A stretch of 64,000 nucleotides of DNA from Glutamicibacter sp. MNS18 (GTDB lineage: Bacteria; Actinomycetota; Actinomycetes; Actinomycetales; Micrococcaceae). The stretch's first letter is position 1; each line of letters starts with the position of its first letter. Below the pieces are notes generated by a model. It made no database searches and was not told the origin of the DNA. It worked only from the letters and a program-made list of their open reading frames with translations. The stretch lies in the NCBI RefSeq assembly GCF_026107515.2, contig NZ_JAPCHW010000004.1:124001-188000 (forward strand). The letters run 5' to 3'. Of the stretch, positions 17,010 through 25,377 are shown one piece after another. The position numbers were made by a program, and so were the translations under genes.

Positions 17010-18797
17010 TCAGCCGGTGATCTCGCTGAGTTCCAGCCACCGCTCCTCAAGTTCGCCGACCTGGCTCTCGAGATCCTGTAGTTGCGCGGTGAACTTTCCC
17101 AGCCCCTCGTAGTCGGACTGGTCGTGATCGGCCATCTTCTTGTGCAGTTGATCGATTTGCTTGGTCAGCGCCTGCACCTTGCGCTCATTGGTGTTCATTT
17201 TCTTTTGAGCCGCACGGATTTCGGCGCCCGAGGGGCCATCGGCCTTGGTATCCGAGCCGGTCGACGCGTTCGGCTTGGTCAGCGGTGCCGATTCCTGGGC
17301 CGCTCGCAGCTTCAGATAATCGTCCACTCCACCGGGCACATGGCGGAAGTGGCCGTCCAGGATGGCGTACTGCTGGTCGGTGACACGCTCAAGAAGATAA
17401 CGGTCGTGGGATACGACGATGAGGGTTCCCGGCCAGGAATCAAGCAGGTCCTCCAACGCTGCCAACATGTCGGTGTCCACGTCATTGGTCGGCTCGTCCA
17501 GGATCATCACGTTCGGTTCGTTCATGAGGATCATCAGCAGCTGCAGGCGGCGGCGCTGTCCACCGGACAGCTCGATCACCTTGGTGGACAGGTGTGCCCG
17601 CGAAAAGCCCAGACGCTCAAGCAACTGGGACGGAGTCAGATCCTTGCCATCCACATTAAAGGTGGTGCTGAAGCGTGCGAGTACCTCGCGCACCCGGTCC
17701 TGGCCGATTTTCTCCAGCTCACGGAACTGCTGGTCGAGTACGGCGAGTTTCACCGTCTGGCCCCGCTTGATCTTCCCTCCGGTCGGTTCGACGGTTCCTG
17801 CCACCAAACCCAGCAACGTGGATTTGCCCGCGCCGTTGGCACCGAGGATGCCGGTGCGCTCGCCGGGCCCGATCCGCCAGGTGAACGGCTTGAGGATGCG
17901 CTTGTCTCCGAAGCTCACCTCGGTGTCAAGCAGGTCCACCACATCCTTACCCAGCCGGGCCGTGGCCATTTTCTTCAGTTCGATCGGGTTACGTACCTCG
18001 GGTACGTCCGCAATCAGCTGGTTCGCCGCCTCGATGCGGAATTTCGGCTTGGCGGTTCGGGCCGGGGCACCGCGGCGCAGCCAGGCCAGCTCCTTTTTCA
18101 TCATGTTCTGCCGTTTGTTTTCGGTGACCGCCGCGATCCGGTCACGTTCCACCCGTTGCAGCACGTAGGCGGCATAGCCTCCCTCGAAGGGTTCAACGAT
18201 CCGGTCGTGCACTTCCCAGGTGTTGGTGCAGACCGCATCCAGGAACCAACGATCGTGGGTTACGACCATTAACCCGCCGGTATTTCTCGCCCAACGGTTG
18301 TTGATGTGGTCGGCCAGCCATGAGATCCCCTCCACATCGAGGTGGTTGGTTGGCTCATCAAGGATGATTACGTCCCAGTCGCCGACCAGCAAGGCCGCCA
18401 GCGCGACGCGGCGGCGCTGCCCACCGGAGAGCGTGGAGATCGTTGCGTCCCAATCCAAGTCGGTGACCAGCCCGGAAATGATGTCACGGACCTTGGGATC
18501 GGAGGCCCATTCGTGATCGGCCATGTCTCCCACTACGGCTTGGCGCACAGTCATGCGATCCTCCAAGGTGTCGGCCTGGTCGAGTACACCGACGCGCAGG
18601 CCATTGCGTTGCGTGACGCGCCCGGAGTTCGGCTCAAGCTTTCCGCTGAGCAAGCCCAGCAGCGAGGACTTGCCATCGCCATTGCGTCCGACCACCCCTA
18701 TGCGGTCCCCGTCGGAGATCCCAAGGGTGACCGAGTCGAAAACGGTGTGAGTCGGATATTCCAGATGCAGGGCTTCGCCCCCGAGTAGATGTGCCAC
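17010..18797 (-). CDS. ABC-F family ATPase
   Basis: A soluble ABC-F protein of 595 residues with two ATP-binding cassettes and no membrane segment. These proteins act on the ribosome as translation factors or antibiotic-protection proteins. Cassette 1 has GRNGDGKSS, LSGGQRRR and LDEPTNHLD; cassette 2 has GANGAGKST, LSGGQRRR and LDEPTNDVD. The interdomain linker (about residues 230-310) is charged, and the C-terminus is a predicted coiled coil (KKMNTNERKVQALTKQ, then LQDLESQVGELEERW). The GTG at 18797 precedes AHLLGGEALHLEY, the usual beginning; an upstream extension is possible but unlike the family. Resemblance is to the Uup/EttA type rather than to dedicated resistance factors. Confidence 0.88.
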   Translation of the reverse strand: MAHLLGGEALHLEYPTHTVFDSVTLGISDGDRIGVVGRNGDGKSSLLGLLSGKLEPNSGRVTQRNGLRVGVLDQADTLEDRMTVRQAVVGDMADHEWASDPKVRDIISGLVTDLDWDATISTLSGGQRRRVALAALLVGDWDVIILDEPTNHLDVEGISWLADHINNRWARNTGGLMVVTHDRWFLDAVCTNTWEVHDRIVEPFEGGYAAYVLQRVERDRIAAVTENKRQNMMKKELAWLRRGAPARTAKPKFRIEAANQLIADVPEVRNPIELKKMATARLGKDVVDLLDTEVSFGDKRILKPFTWRIGPGERTGILGANGAGKSTLLGLVAGTVEPTGGKIKRGQTVKLAVLDQQFRELEKIGQDRVREVLARFSTTFNVDGKDLTPSQLLERLGFSRAHLSTKVIELSGGQRRRLQLLMILMNEPNVMILDEPTNDVDTDMLAALEDLLDSWPGTLIVVSHDRYLLERVTDQQYAILDGHFRHVPGGVDDYLKLRAAQESAPLTKPNASTGSDTKADGPSGAEIRAAQKKMNTNERKVQALTKQIDQLHKKMADHDQSDYEGLGKFTAQLQDLESQVGELEERWLELSEITG

Positions 18798-19091
18798 GCC
18801 TACCAGTTTACGGCCCCACCCGAATCCGGCGGCCAAGGACGAAACCACCGGGTGATTCGTGTGGATCTACTCACAACCCCACAGGGTTCAGTGACCCAAG
18901 GATTCAAGGCACGGGTTAGCGGCGTGGGTACGGGATCCCGGCCTACGTACAGTGCCCCGAGCTTGGCCACTTCGGGGGTGAAGATCTTCGGGAAACCGTG
19001 GCTGTCCCGGCGATTTGCGATTTCGCACAACGCGCTAATCGTGGCAGAATAATGTACTGTGCTTGGCGGCAATCCTGTCCAGCCAGCACGA

Positions 19092-19163
19092 TCCGCCCTG
19101 GTGTAATGGCAACACGCCAGCCTTTGGAGCTGTGCATTCTAGGTTCGAATCCTAGGGGCGGAA
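19092..19163 (+). tRNA. tRNA-Gln (anticodon TTG)
   Basis: The acceptor stem TCCGCCC pairs with GGGCGGA, followed by the discriminator A at 19163. The anticodon stem CAGC/GCTG encloses CTTTGGA with anticodon TTG. The T arm CTAGG/CCTAG holds the standard TTCGAAT loop. The CCA end is not encoded. A likely promoter, TTCGCA with a 17-base spacer and CAGAAT, lies 40-70 bases upstream. Position before glmU is usual for the group. Confidence 0.95.
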
Positions 19164-19287
19164 CTCTTTGCCTTTCCCGGCCTGCCCCACTTCGTTCATG
19201 CCATGTTCATTTCGCGCGCTAGACTATCCCAAGGGTTTCTCAAAACAGTCACGAGATCCTTGAATCGACATCGCAGGAGAACACAAC

Positions 19288-20739
19288 TTGAGCGATCAGG
19301 TCAACGCACCAGTAGCTGTCATCGTCCTTGCCGCAGGCGCCGGTACCCGGATGAAATCCGCCAAACCGAAGATCTTGCACGAAATCGCTGGGCGTTCCAT
19401 GGTGGTTCACGCGTTGCATGCCGTTGCCGCACTGGAACCCAGGAATCTGGTGGCCGTAGTACGTCACCAGCGTGATCTGGTGGCTGCGCACATCCTGGAC
19501 CATTTCCCGGGTCTCACGATCGCCGACCAGGACGAAATTCCCGGTACCGGCCGCGCCGTGCAGCAAGGTTTGCAGGCGCTGCCCAGTGGTCTGGAAGGCA
19601 CCATCGTGGTGACCTACGGTGACGTGCCGCTGTTGACCAGCGTGGTCCTCAGCGATTTGGTCGCCACCCATGAAACCAACGGCAATGCGGTGACCGTGTT
19701 GACCACCGAACTCGAGGATCCGACCGGATACGGGCGGATCCTGCGGGACGCGAACGGTGATGTGACCGCGATCCGCGAGCAGAAGGATGCTTCGGCCGAG
19801 GAACTGGCCGTCAAGGAGATCAACTCGGGCATCTACGCATTTGATGCGGAAATGCTCAGCAGTGCGCTGGACGAAGTCACCACCGACAACGCCCAGGGCG
19901 AAATGTACCTGACCGACGTGCTGGCCATCGCCCGCCAACGCGGTGGACGCGTGGCCACCTCGCAGATCTCGGATCGCTGGCAGATCGAAGGCGCGAATGA
20001 CCGGGTTCAGGTGCAGCGACTGGCCCAGGTCCTCAACGGACGGCTGTGCGAACACTGGATGCGACAGGGTGTGACCATCATCGACCCGGCCAGCACCTGG
20101 ATCGATGTGACGGCGATCCTCAGCCAGGACGTCACCATTAAGCCGGGGACCCAGCTGCATGGCGACACCATGATCGGCACCGGCGCGGTGATCGGCCCCG
20201 ATACCACGTTGACCAACGTGGTGGTAGGGCAGAACGCCACCGTCAAGCGCAGTGACGCCACCGATTCCCGGATAGCCGAAGGTGCCACCGTCGGACCGTT
20301 CTCATACTTGCGCCCGGGCACCGACCTGGGGGCCGATGGCAAGATCGGCGCCTTCTACGAAACCAAGAATGTCACGATTGGCCGTGGCTCGAAGCTCTCG
20401 CATCTCGGCTACGCCGGGGACGCTGAAATCGGTGATTTCACCAATATTGGGTGTGGCAATATCACCGCCAACTACGACGGCGAAAAGAAGCACAGGACCA
20501 AGATCGGGTCCCATGTGCGCACCAGTTCGAATACCGTTTTCGTGGCCCCGGTGGAAATCGGGGATGGCGCCTACACCGGCGCCGGTGCCGTCGTACGCAA
20601 AAATGTTCCGGCCGGTGCCTTGGCACTGTCCGTGGCTCCGCAGCGGAACTCCGAGGGATGGACCCTGGCCAAGCGCCCGGGAAGCCCTTCGGCCGACGCT
20701 GCTTTCAAGGCGGCACTGGACCACTCGGACGCCGAGTAG
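19288..20739 (+). CDS. glmU: Bifunctional UDP-N-acetylglucosamine pyrophosphorylase / glucosamine-1-phosphate acetyltransferase
   Basis: GlmU acetylates glucosamine-1-phosphate and couples it to UTP, giving UDP-GlcNAc for peptidoglycan and mycothiol synthesis. The N-terminal pyrophosphorylase part (about 1-235) has VIVLAAGAGTRMKS and, nearby, KPKILHEIAG; the C-terminal left-handed beta-helix (about 260-460) has the repeated hexapeptides, with LSHLGYAGDAEIG and NTVFVAPVEIGDGAYTG. At 483 aa it has a short polar tail, as in other actinobacteria. Translation starts at TTG 19288, seven bases after AGGAGA (19275-19280). It is followed after 72 bases by prs, probably in the same transcript. Confidence 0.96.
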   Translation: MSDQVNAPVAVIVLAAGAGTRMKSAKPKILHEIAGRSMVVHALHAVAALEPRNLVAVVRHQRDLVAAHILDHFPGLTIADQDEIPGTGRAVQQGLQALPSGLEGTIVVTYGDVPLLTSVVLSDLVATHETNGNAVTVLTTELEDPTGYGRILRDANGDVTAIREQKDASAEELAVKEINSGIYAFDAEMLSSALDEVTTDNAQGEMYLTDVLAIARQRGGRVATSQISDRWQIEGANDRVQVQRLAQVLNGRLCEHWMRQGVTIIDPASTWIDVTAILSQDVTIKPGTQLHGDTMIGTGAVIGPDTTLTNVVVGQNATVKRSDATDSRIAEGATVGPFSYLRPGTDLGADGKIGAFYETKNVTIGRGSKLSHLGYAGDAEIGDFTNIGCGNITANYDGEKKHRTKIGSHVRTSSNTVFVAPVEIGDGAYTGAGAVVRKNVPAGALALSVAPQRNSEGWTLAKRPGSPSADAAFKAALDHSDAE

Positions 20740-20811
20740 CCGGATACCACCACAAGTTTCCTCGGAACCCACCTCTTTACGTGATAGCGAAGCGAGCGAG
20801 AAAGCAAACCC

Positions 20812-21792
20812 ATGAGTGAAATTAGCCATAACGTCGACAAGAAACTGGTGTTGGCGACCGGTCGTGCACACCCTGAACTGGCCAAGGAAGTGGCGAAGGC
20901 GCTGGACACCGAGCTGCTGCCGATCAACACCTATGACTTCGCCAATGGCGAGATCTACGTTCGCTCGGACGAGTCGGTGCGTGGCAAGGACGTCTTCCTG
21001 ATCCAGTCCTACCCGGCACCACTGAACAATTGGCTGATGGAACAGCTGATCATGATCGATTCGATGAAGCGCGCCAGCGCCCAGCGCATCACCGTCGTGG
21101 CACCGTTCTACCCGTACGCCCGCCAAGACAAGAAGGGCCGCGGCCGCGAGCCGATCTCGGCCCGTCTGGTGGCGGACCTGTTCAAGGCCGCCGGTGCCGA
21201 CCGCGTGATCTCCTGCGACCTGCACACCGCCCAGATCCAGGGCTTCTTCGATGGCCCGGTGGATCACCTCTTCGCTTTCCCGCTGCTGGCTGACTACATC
21301 CGCGACAAGGTCGGCGCCGATGAGATTACCGTGGTGTCCCCGGATACCGGACGCGTACGTGTCGCCGAACAGTGGGCCGAACGCCTCGGTGGTGCCCCGT
21401 TGGCCTTCGTGCACAAGTCCCGGGATCTGACCGTGCCGAACCAGGCCGAGTCCAAGACCGTGGTGGGTCAGGTTGCTGGACGTACCGCGATCCTGATCGA
21501 TGACATGATCGATACCGGAGGAACCATCGCCGGTGCGGTGCGCGTATTGAAGGAGGCCGGCGCCAAGGACGTGATTATTGCCGCGACCCACGCCGTGTTC
21601 TCGGATCCTGCTGCGCAACGCCTGGCCGAGTGCGGCGCCCGCGAGGTTGTCGTGACCAACACCCTGCCGATCCCTGCCGAGAAGCATTTCGAGAACCTGA
21701 CCGTTCTGTCCATCGCCCCGCTACTGGCCCGCGCCATCAGCGAGGTGTTCACCGACGGTTCGGTGACCAATCTGTTCGACGGACGAGCCTAG
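20812..21792 (+). CDS. prs: Ribose-phosphate pyrophosphokinase (PRPP synthetase)
   Basis: Prs transfers pyrophosphate from ATP to ribose-5-phosphate, producing PRPP for nucleotide, histidine and tryptophan synthesis. The 326-residue protein shows the PRPP loop ILIDDMIDTGGT, the metal-binding CDLHTAQIQGFFD, the flexible-loop region FYPYARQDKKGRGREP, and the C-terminal VTNTLPIP. Length and motifs are standard for class I enzymes. It follows glmU and is closed by a strong hairpin at 21808. Confidence 0.97.
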   Translation: MSEISHNVDKKLVLATGRAHPELAKEVAKALDTELLPINTYDFANGEIYVRSDESVRGKDVFLIQSYPAPLNNWLMEQLIMIDSMKRASAQRITVVAPFYPYARQDKKGRGREPISARLVADLFKAAGADRVISCDLHTAQIQGFFDGPVDHLFAFPLLADYIRDKVGADEITVVSPDTGRVRVAEQWAERLGGAPLAFVHKSRDLTVPNQAESKTVVGQVAGRTAILIDDMIDTGGTIAGAVRVLKEAGAKDVIIAATHAVFSDPAAQRLAECGAREVVVTNTLPIPAEKHFENLTVLSIAPLLARAISEVFTDGSVTNLFDGRA

Positions 21793-21807
21793 AAGTACCC
21801 GCCACAG

Positions 21808-21845
21808 CGCAGGTGCAACCCGCAGGACCGCGGGGTGCACCTGCG
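21808..21845 (+). terminator. Hairpin terminator after prs
   Basis: A 16-bp stem with one G-U wobble (arms 21808-21823 and 21830-21845) around a six-base loop, 15 bases after the prs stop. The rplY promoter (TAGGAT at about 21893) lies downstream. Confidence 0.85.
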
Positions 21846-22060
21846 GTGTGCTTTAACACGTGCCCCGGGTTCGGTGCAGCGCGTCGTGGCTGGTAGGATA
21901 TATGACTGTGCCCAGGCGAGGGAAAAGGCTCTTCGGAGCCTGGACCGTTATCGACAAGGCCGGAAACGCTCGGTGGTTCCTCTTCTTTCGGACTCCGCCA
22001 GGTGCTTCCTTGGTCCACGCGAGGGCGACAAAGAAGCAACCTGAATCTAAGGAGAACACA

Positions 22061-22345
22061 ATGAGCTCGATCAATCTTGATGCAGTAGTCCGCAGCGATT
22101 TCGGCAAGGGCGCTTCCCGCCAGGCCCGTCGCAACGCCCAGATCCCTGCCGTTGTCTACGGCGCGGGCTCCGAGCCACTGCATGTGCTGCTGCCATTCCA
22201 CGAGACCACTCTGGCCGCACGTGACCGCTCGGTCGTGCTGGTGCTGAACGTCGACGGCAAGGAAATCAAGACCACCATCAAGGAACTGCAGGTCAACGCC
22301 TTGAGCCGCAACATCGACCACATCGACCTGATGGTTGCCGCCTAA
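22061..22345 (+). CDS. rplY: Large-subunit ribosomal protein bL25, short form without the CTC C-terminal domain
   Basis: bL25 binds 5S rRNA in the central protuberance of the 50S subunit. The protein is 94 residues, starting at the ATG at 22061 with an AAGGAGA site eight bases before. The core motifs are present: DFGKGASRQARR, IPAVVYGAG and NIDHIDLMV. Most actinobacterial relatives are about 190-210 residues because a C-terminal TL5/CTC domain follows; here the stop comes straight after the core, with pth only 29 bases on, leaving no room for a hidden domain. A leader of about 160 bases precedes it, with a six-base-pair UUCG hairpin at 21926-21941. Confidence 0.9.
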   Translation: MSSINLDAVVRSDFGKGASRQARRNAQIPAVVYGAGSEPLHVLLPFHETTLAARDRSVVLVLNVDGKEIKTTIKELQVNALSRNIDHIDLMVAA

Positions 22346-22374
22346 GTATCATCCAGGCAAAATAGCTGGTCGTC

Positions 22375-22959
22375 ATGAGCGATGAAACCTGGCTGGTAGC
22401 CGGGCTCGGGAATCCCGGGCCCGGCTACGCCGGTAATAGGCATAATGTTGGGCAGATGGTGCTTGATGAGTTGGCCGCCAGGGTGGGTGGAAAATACAAG
22501 TCCCACCCCTCACGTGCCCAGGTCATCCAGGGGCGCATGGGAATCGGCGGACCACGGTTGGTTTTGGCCAAGCCTGGGACCTACATGAACCTATCGGGGG
22601 GACCGGTAGGGAAGCTGGCCAAGTTCTTCGGTATCGAGCCGTCCCACGTGATCGTTGTGCACGACGAGGTTGACATTCCCTTCGACCAGATCAAGCTCAA
22701 GCTTGGCGGGGGAGAGGGGGGCCATAACGGGTTACGCGATATTTCCAAGGCGCTGGGCACCAAGGACTACCTGCGCGTGCGTGTTGGTGTCGGGCGGCCA
22801 CCAGGACGTATGGAGACCGCTGATTGGGTTCTGCGTGATTTCTCCAAGGCCGAACGGGCCACCTTGCCGTTGCATATCGACCGTGCAGCGGATGCGGTGG
22901 AGCTGCTGATCAGCCATGGGTTGGAGCAGGGGCAGATGAAATTCCATACCGCTCCGTAA
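22375..22959 (+). CDS. pth: Peptidyl-tRNA hydrolase
   Basis: Pth releases peptides from peptidyl-tRNAs that fall off the ribosome. The 194-residue protein has [17 protein letters not shown] with the catalytic His23, [12 protein letters not shown], the conserved HDEVDIPF, and [13 protein letters not shown]. It follows rplY by 29 bases, an arrangement conserved in actinobacteria. The ribosome site is weak, so translation may be coupled to rplY. Confidence 0.96.
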   Translation: MSDETWLVAGLGNPGPGYAGNRHNVGQMVLDELAARVGGKYKSHPSRAQVIQGRMGIGGPRLVLAKPGTYMNLSGGPVGKLAKFFGIEPSHVIVVHDEVDIPFDQIKLKLGGGEGGHNGLRDISKALGTKDYLRVRVGVGRPPGRMETADWVLRDFSKAERATLPLHIDRAADAVELLISHGLEQGQMKFHTAP

Positions 22960-22995
22960 CCTCAGAATCGATACTGACTAGGTTTTACATCAAAT

Positions 22996-23013
22996 ATTTA
23001 CTGAACGGTAAAT
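22996..23013. repeat. Inverted repeat resembling a repressor operator
   Basis: ATTTAC and GTAAAT are separated by six bases (TGAACG). The symmetry and the AT-rich flanks resemble TetR-class operators. It lies about 30 bases before the TATAGG element and has no regulator gene beside it. Confidence 0.4.
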
Positions 23014-23078
23014 GTCCAGTTGTGCGCCTAAATAACGGCCTATAGGGTGGCTGGGTGGCGACGCTCGCGAAGCCTCAT

Positions 23079-23146
23079 GAACGCCGGGAACAGACAGGCC
23101 ATCCCCCAAATTTGGCCAACCCCCAAGTAGTCTGTTGCCGGCGTTC
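23079..23146 (+). ncRNA. Candidate structured small RNA with C-rich loop
   Basis: Arms 23079-23095 and 23130-23146 pair at 16 of 17 positions. Inside, GGCCA (23097-23101) pairs with TGGCC (23113-23117) around a loop containing CCCCC, and a second CCCCC lies unpaired at 23120-23124. No open frame covers it. The paired C runs recall the 6C RNA found in actinobacteria, but both runs here are five C and the outer stem differs, so that identity is not claimed. Confidence 0.4.
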
Positions 23147-23286
23147 CACCTTTAAGGCTGGGAGTCCTAACTAAGGTGTCACTTAGATGTCAGTTCGCGT
23201 CCGTGATGGAATAATTAGAATACTTGGGCATCTCCTATTCACTTCTTTTTGGGACGTGCCATCATCCTCGATCTACCGGAGGGCCC

Positions 23287-24591
23287 GTGCAATTGGCAAG
23301 CATCACCGATCCAACCCTGCAGAAGCCGTTGACCAGCGTGGAAGTCGCACGAATCAAGGCGGACTTCGAAATCCTGGAACATCCGGTCGCCGGCAACGAG
23401 TTGGTGTACCTGGATTCGGGTGCCACCAGCCAGAAGCCACGCTGCGTGTATGAGGCGGAGCAACACTACTATGAGACCGCCAATGCCGCGGTCCACCGTG
23501 GTGCACACACCTTGGCGGTGGAAGCCACGGATATCTTCGAAAATGCCCGTGCCACTGTTTCCGCATTCATCGGCGCCGCACCCAATGAACTGGTGTGGAC
23601 CTCTAATGCCACTGAGGCCCTGAACCTGCTGACCTATTCCTTCTCCAATGCGAGCATGGGTCGTGGGGGCGAAGCGGCCCAGCGGTTCGCTTTCGGTCCG
23701 GGGGATGAAATCCTGGTGACCGAATTGGAGCACCACGCCAACTTGATCCCATGGCAGGAACTGGCATTTAGAACCGGCGCCACGTTGCGTTATGTTCCGG
23801 TGGACCAGGATGGCGCGCTTCGTTATGAGTTGCTTGACGACCTGGTGAACGAGCGCACCAAGCTCGTCGCCTTCACGCACGTCTCCAACGTCCTGGGGAC
23901 GATCACCGAGGTCCAGCGATTCGTGCAGGCCGCCCGCCGCGTGGGCGCATTGACCGTTTTGGACGGTTGCCAGTCGGTGCCGCACCTTCCCGTGGATGTG
24001 AAGCAACTGGACGTGGACTTCATGGCCTTTTCCGGGCACAAGATGCTCGGTCCAACCGGTATCGGTGGTTTGTATGGCAAGGCCGAATTGCTTGACGCCA
24101 TGCCTCCCTTCTTGACCGGAGGGTCCATGATTACCCATGTGGATATGGAACGAGCCGAATACCTGCCGGCCCCGCAGCGTTTTGAAGCCGGGACCCAGCG
24201 CATCGCGCAGGTCCATGGCCTGGCCACCGCTGCGAGTTATCTGGAGGAAACCGGGATGCAGCGTATTGCCCAGTGGGAAGAGCACCTGGGCCACCTGCTG
24301 TACCAGGGCCTGTCGACCTTGGAAGGGGTACGGGTCTTCGGGCCGAAGGACGCTACGCGAATCGGCACGGTCCCCTTCGAAGTCATCGGTGTCCACCCGC
24401 ATGATGTGGGCCAATACCTGGACTCCAGGGGAATTGCCGTGCGAGTGGGCCATCACTGCGCCCAGCCACTGCACCGGGCCCTGGGAGTCACCGCCACCAC
24501 ACGCGCGAGCACCTACTTGTACAACACCGAGGAGGACATCTCGCGGCTGCTTGAAGCCGTCGGGTCTGTCCGCGAGTATTTTGGAGTCTAA
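23287..24591 (+). CDS. sufS: SufS-type cysteine desulfurase
   Basis: A PLP enzyme that removes sulfur from cysteine as a persulfide and passes it to SufU for Fe-S cluster assembly. The PLP lysine is in AFSGHKMLGPTG, with VLDGCQSVPHLPVD before it and the mobile-loop active-site Cys in RVGHHCAQPLH near the C-terminus. N-terminal LVYLDSGATSQKP is typical. The GTG at 23287 is chosen for its GGAGG site at 23278-23282 and gives 434 residues; the frame is open 21 codons farther up. Its stop codon is directly followed by the sufU start. sufB, sufC and sufD are not in the window. Confidence 0.92.
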   Translation: MQLASITDPTLQKPLTSVEVARIKADFEILEHPVAGNELVYLDSGATSQKPRCVYEAEQHYYETANAAVHRGAHTLAVEATDIFENARATVSAFIGAAPNELVWTSNATEALNLLTYSFSNASMGRGGEAAQRFAFGPGDEILVTELEHHANLIPWQELAFRTGATLRYVPVDQDGALRYELLDDLVNERTKLVAFTHVSNVLGTITEVQRFVQAARRVGALTVLDGCQSVPHLPVDVKQLDVDFMAFSGHKMLGPTGIGGLYGKAELLDAMPPFLTGGSMITHVDMERAEYLPAPQRFEAGTQRIAQVHGLATAASYLEETGMQRIAQWEEHLGHLLYQGLSTLEGVRVFGPKDATRIGTVPFEVIGVHPHDVGQYLDSRGIAVRVGHHCAQPLHRALGVTATTRASTYLYNTEEDISRLLEAVGSVREYFGV

Positions 24592-25041
24592 GTGAACGAT
24601 CTCGACCAGCTGTACCAGCAGGTGATCCTGGACCATGCCAAGGCACGGAACGGAAGCCCGCTGCAGGAAGCCGCACCCGGACACCGCCATGGTGAATCCC
24701 ACCAGCACAATCCGATCTGCGGGGACCAGATCAAAGTCCGTGTTGAATTGGGCGAGAACGGCAACCTGGATACGATCAGTTGGGAAGGTGAAGGCTGCTC
24801 GATCTCCATGGCTTCTGCCTCGGTACTCGCCGATCTGGCCACCGGGCTCAGCCGTGAGGACTTTCTGGACAAGCTCAACGTCTTCCGCGAAATGATGCGT
24901 TCACGGGGGACAATGGTCCCGGATGAGGACATCCTGGAGGATGCAGCGGCCTTTGTTGGCGTCTCAAAGTTCCCGGCACGCGTCAAATGCGCCATGTTGT
25001 CCTGGGTTGCCGCCGAAGCCGCCCTGCTGGCGGCACAGTAG
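24592..25041 (+). CDS. sufU: Fe-S assembly sulfurtransferase SufU
   Basis: SufU is a zinc protein that takes persulfide sulfur from SufS. Its three conserved cysteines are in HNPICGDQI, GEGCSISMAS and ARVKCAMLSW, and the zinc-ligand Asp is the one in CGD. The protein is 149 residues, normal for the family. Its GTG start immediately follows the sufS TAA, which implies translational coupling. Confidence 0.93.
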   Translation: MNDLDQLYQQVILDHAKARNGSPLQEAAPGHRHGESHQHNPICGDQIKVRVELGENGNLDTISWEGEGCSISMASASVLADLATGLSREDFLDKLNVFREMMRSRGTMVPDEDILEDAAAFVGVSKFPARVKCAMLSWVAAEAALLAAQ

Positions 25042-25147
25042 GAACAGTATCTGGTCTACCGAGCGAGTGGTATGTTGCACAGGAACGGGCCCGAATCCCG
25101 GCAAGCGGCAATGATGGGTTTCTACACGATCAGCACATGAACATTCT

Positions 25148-25175
25148 GATGCCCCGCCCACATGGGCGGGGCATC
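25148..25175 (+). terminator. Hairpin terminator of the sufS-sufU transcript
   Basis: A perfect 12-bp G+C-rich stem (arms GATGCCCCGCCC and its complement) with a four-base loop, followed by GTTGTT. It is 107 bases after sufU; nothing protein-coding is seen in between. Confidence 0.8.
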
Positions 25176-25318
25176 GTTGTTCCCGCGGATAGCAGTCCAG
25201 TGACCGTTGACCCGGCTACCGGTGTGCGGGTCGCCAGGTCCATCCGTAGTGGACACCAGCCCTGAACCAGGGCCGCGGTGGCCCCCACCCACGCCAGGGC
25301 AAACCACCCGGGATATGG

Positions 25319-25356
25319 CTGTGCTCCGGCGAATCCGGGGATTCACCGGAGCACAG
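25319..25356 (-). terminator. Hairpin terminator after nhaA
   Basis: A 17-bp stem with one wobble pair (arms 25319-25335 and 25340-25356) around a four-base loop, 22 bases beyond the nhaA stop on the minus strand. The 140 bases between this and the sufU terminator show no gene. Confidence 0.8.
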
Positions 25357-25377
25357 TCGGCTCAGTAGGGGAGGGGA

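Larger units (their letters stand above)
22960..23286 (+). other. A+T-richer intergenic stretch between pth and sufS holding an operator-like repeat and a hairpin RNA candidate
   Basis: No plausible protein gene is visible. The stretch holds the inverted repeat at 22996-23013, a TATAGG -10 candidate at 23041, the long hairpin at 23079-23146, a second smaller hairpin (CACCTT/AAGGTG, 23147-23178), and the probable sufS -10 TAGAAT at 23215-23220. Confidence 0.6.

Noticed and set aside
21860-22060. N-terminal extension of bL25 upstream of 22061
   Set aside because: The frame is open, but the family start and a strong ribosome site are at 22061; the upstream part behaves as a leader with a UUCG hairpin.
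23079-23146. Identification as 6C RNA
   Set aside because: Two C runs are present but are five long, and the hairpin layout does not match the family as I know it. Kept only as an unnamed candidate.
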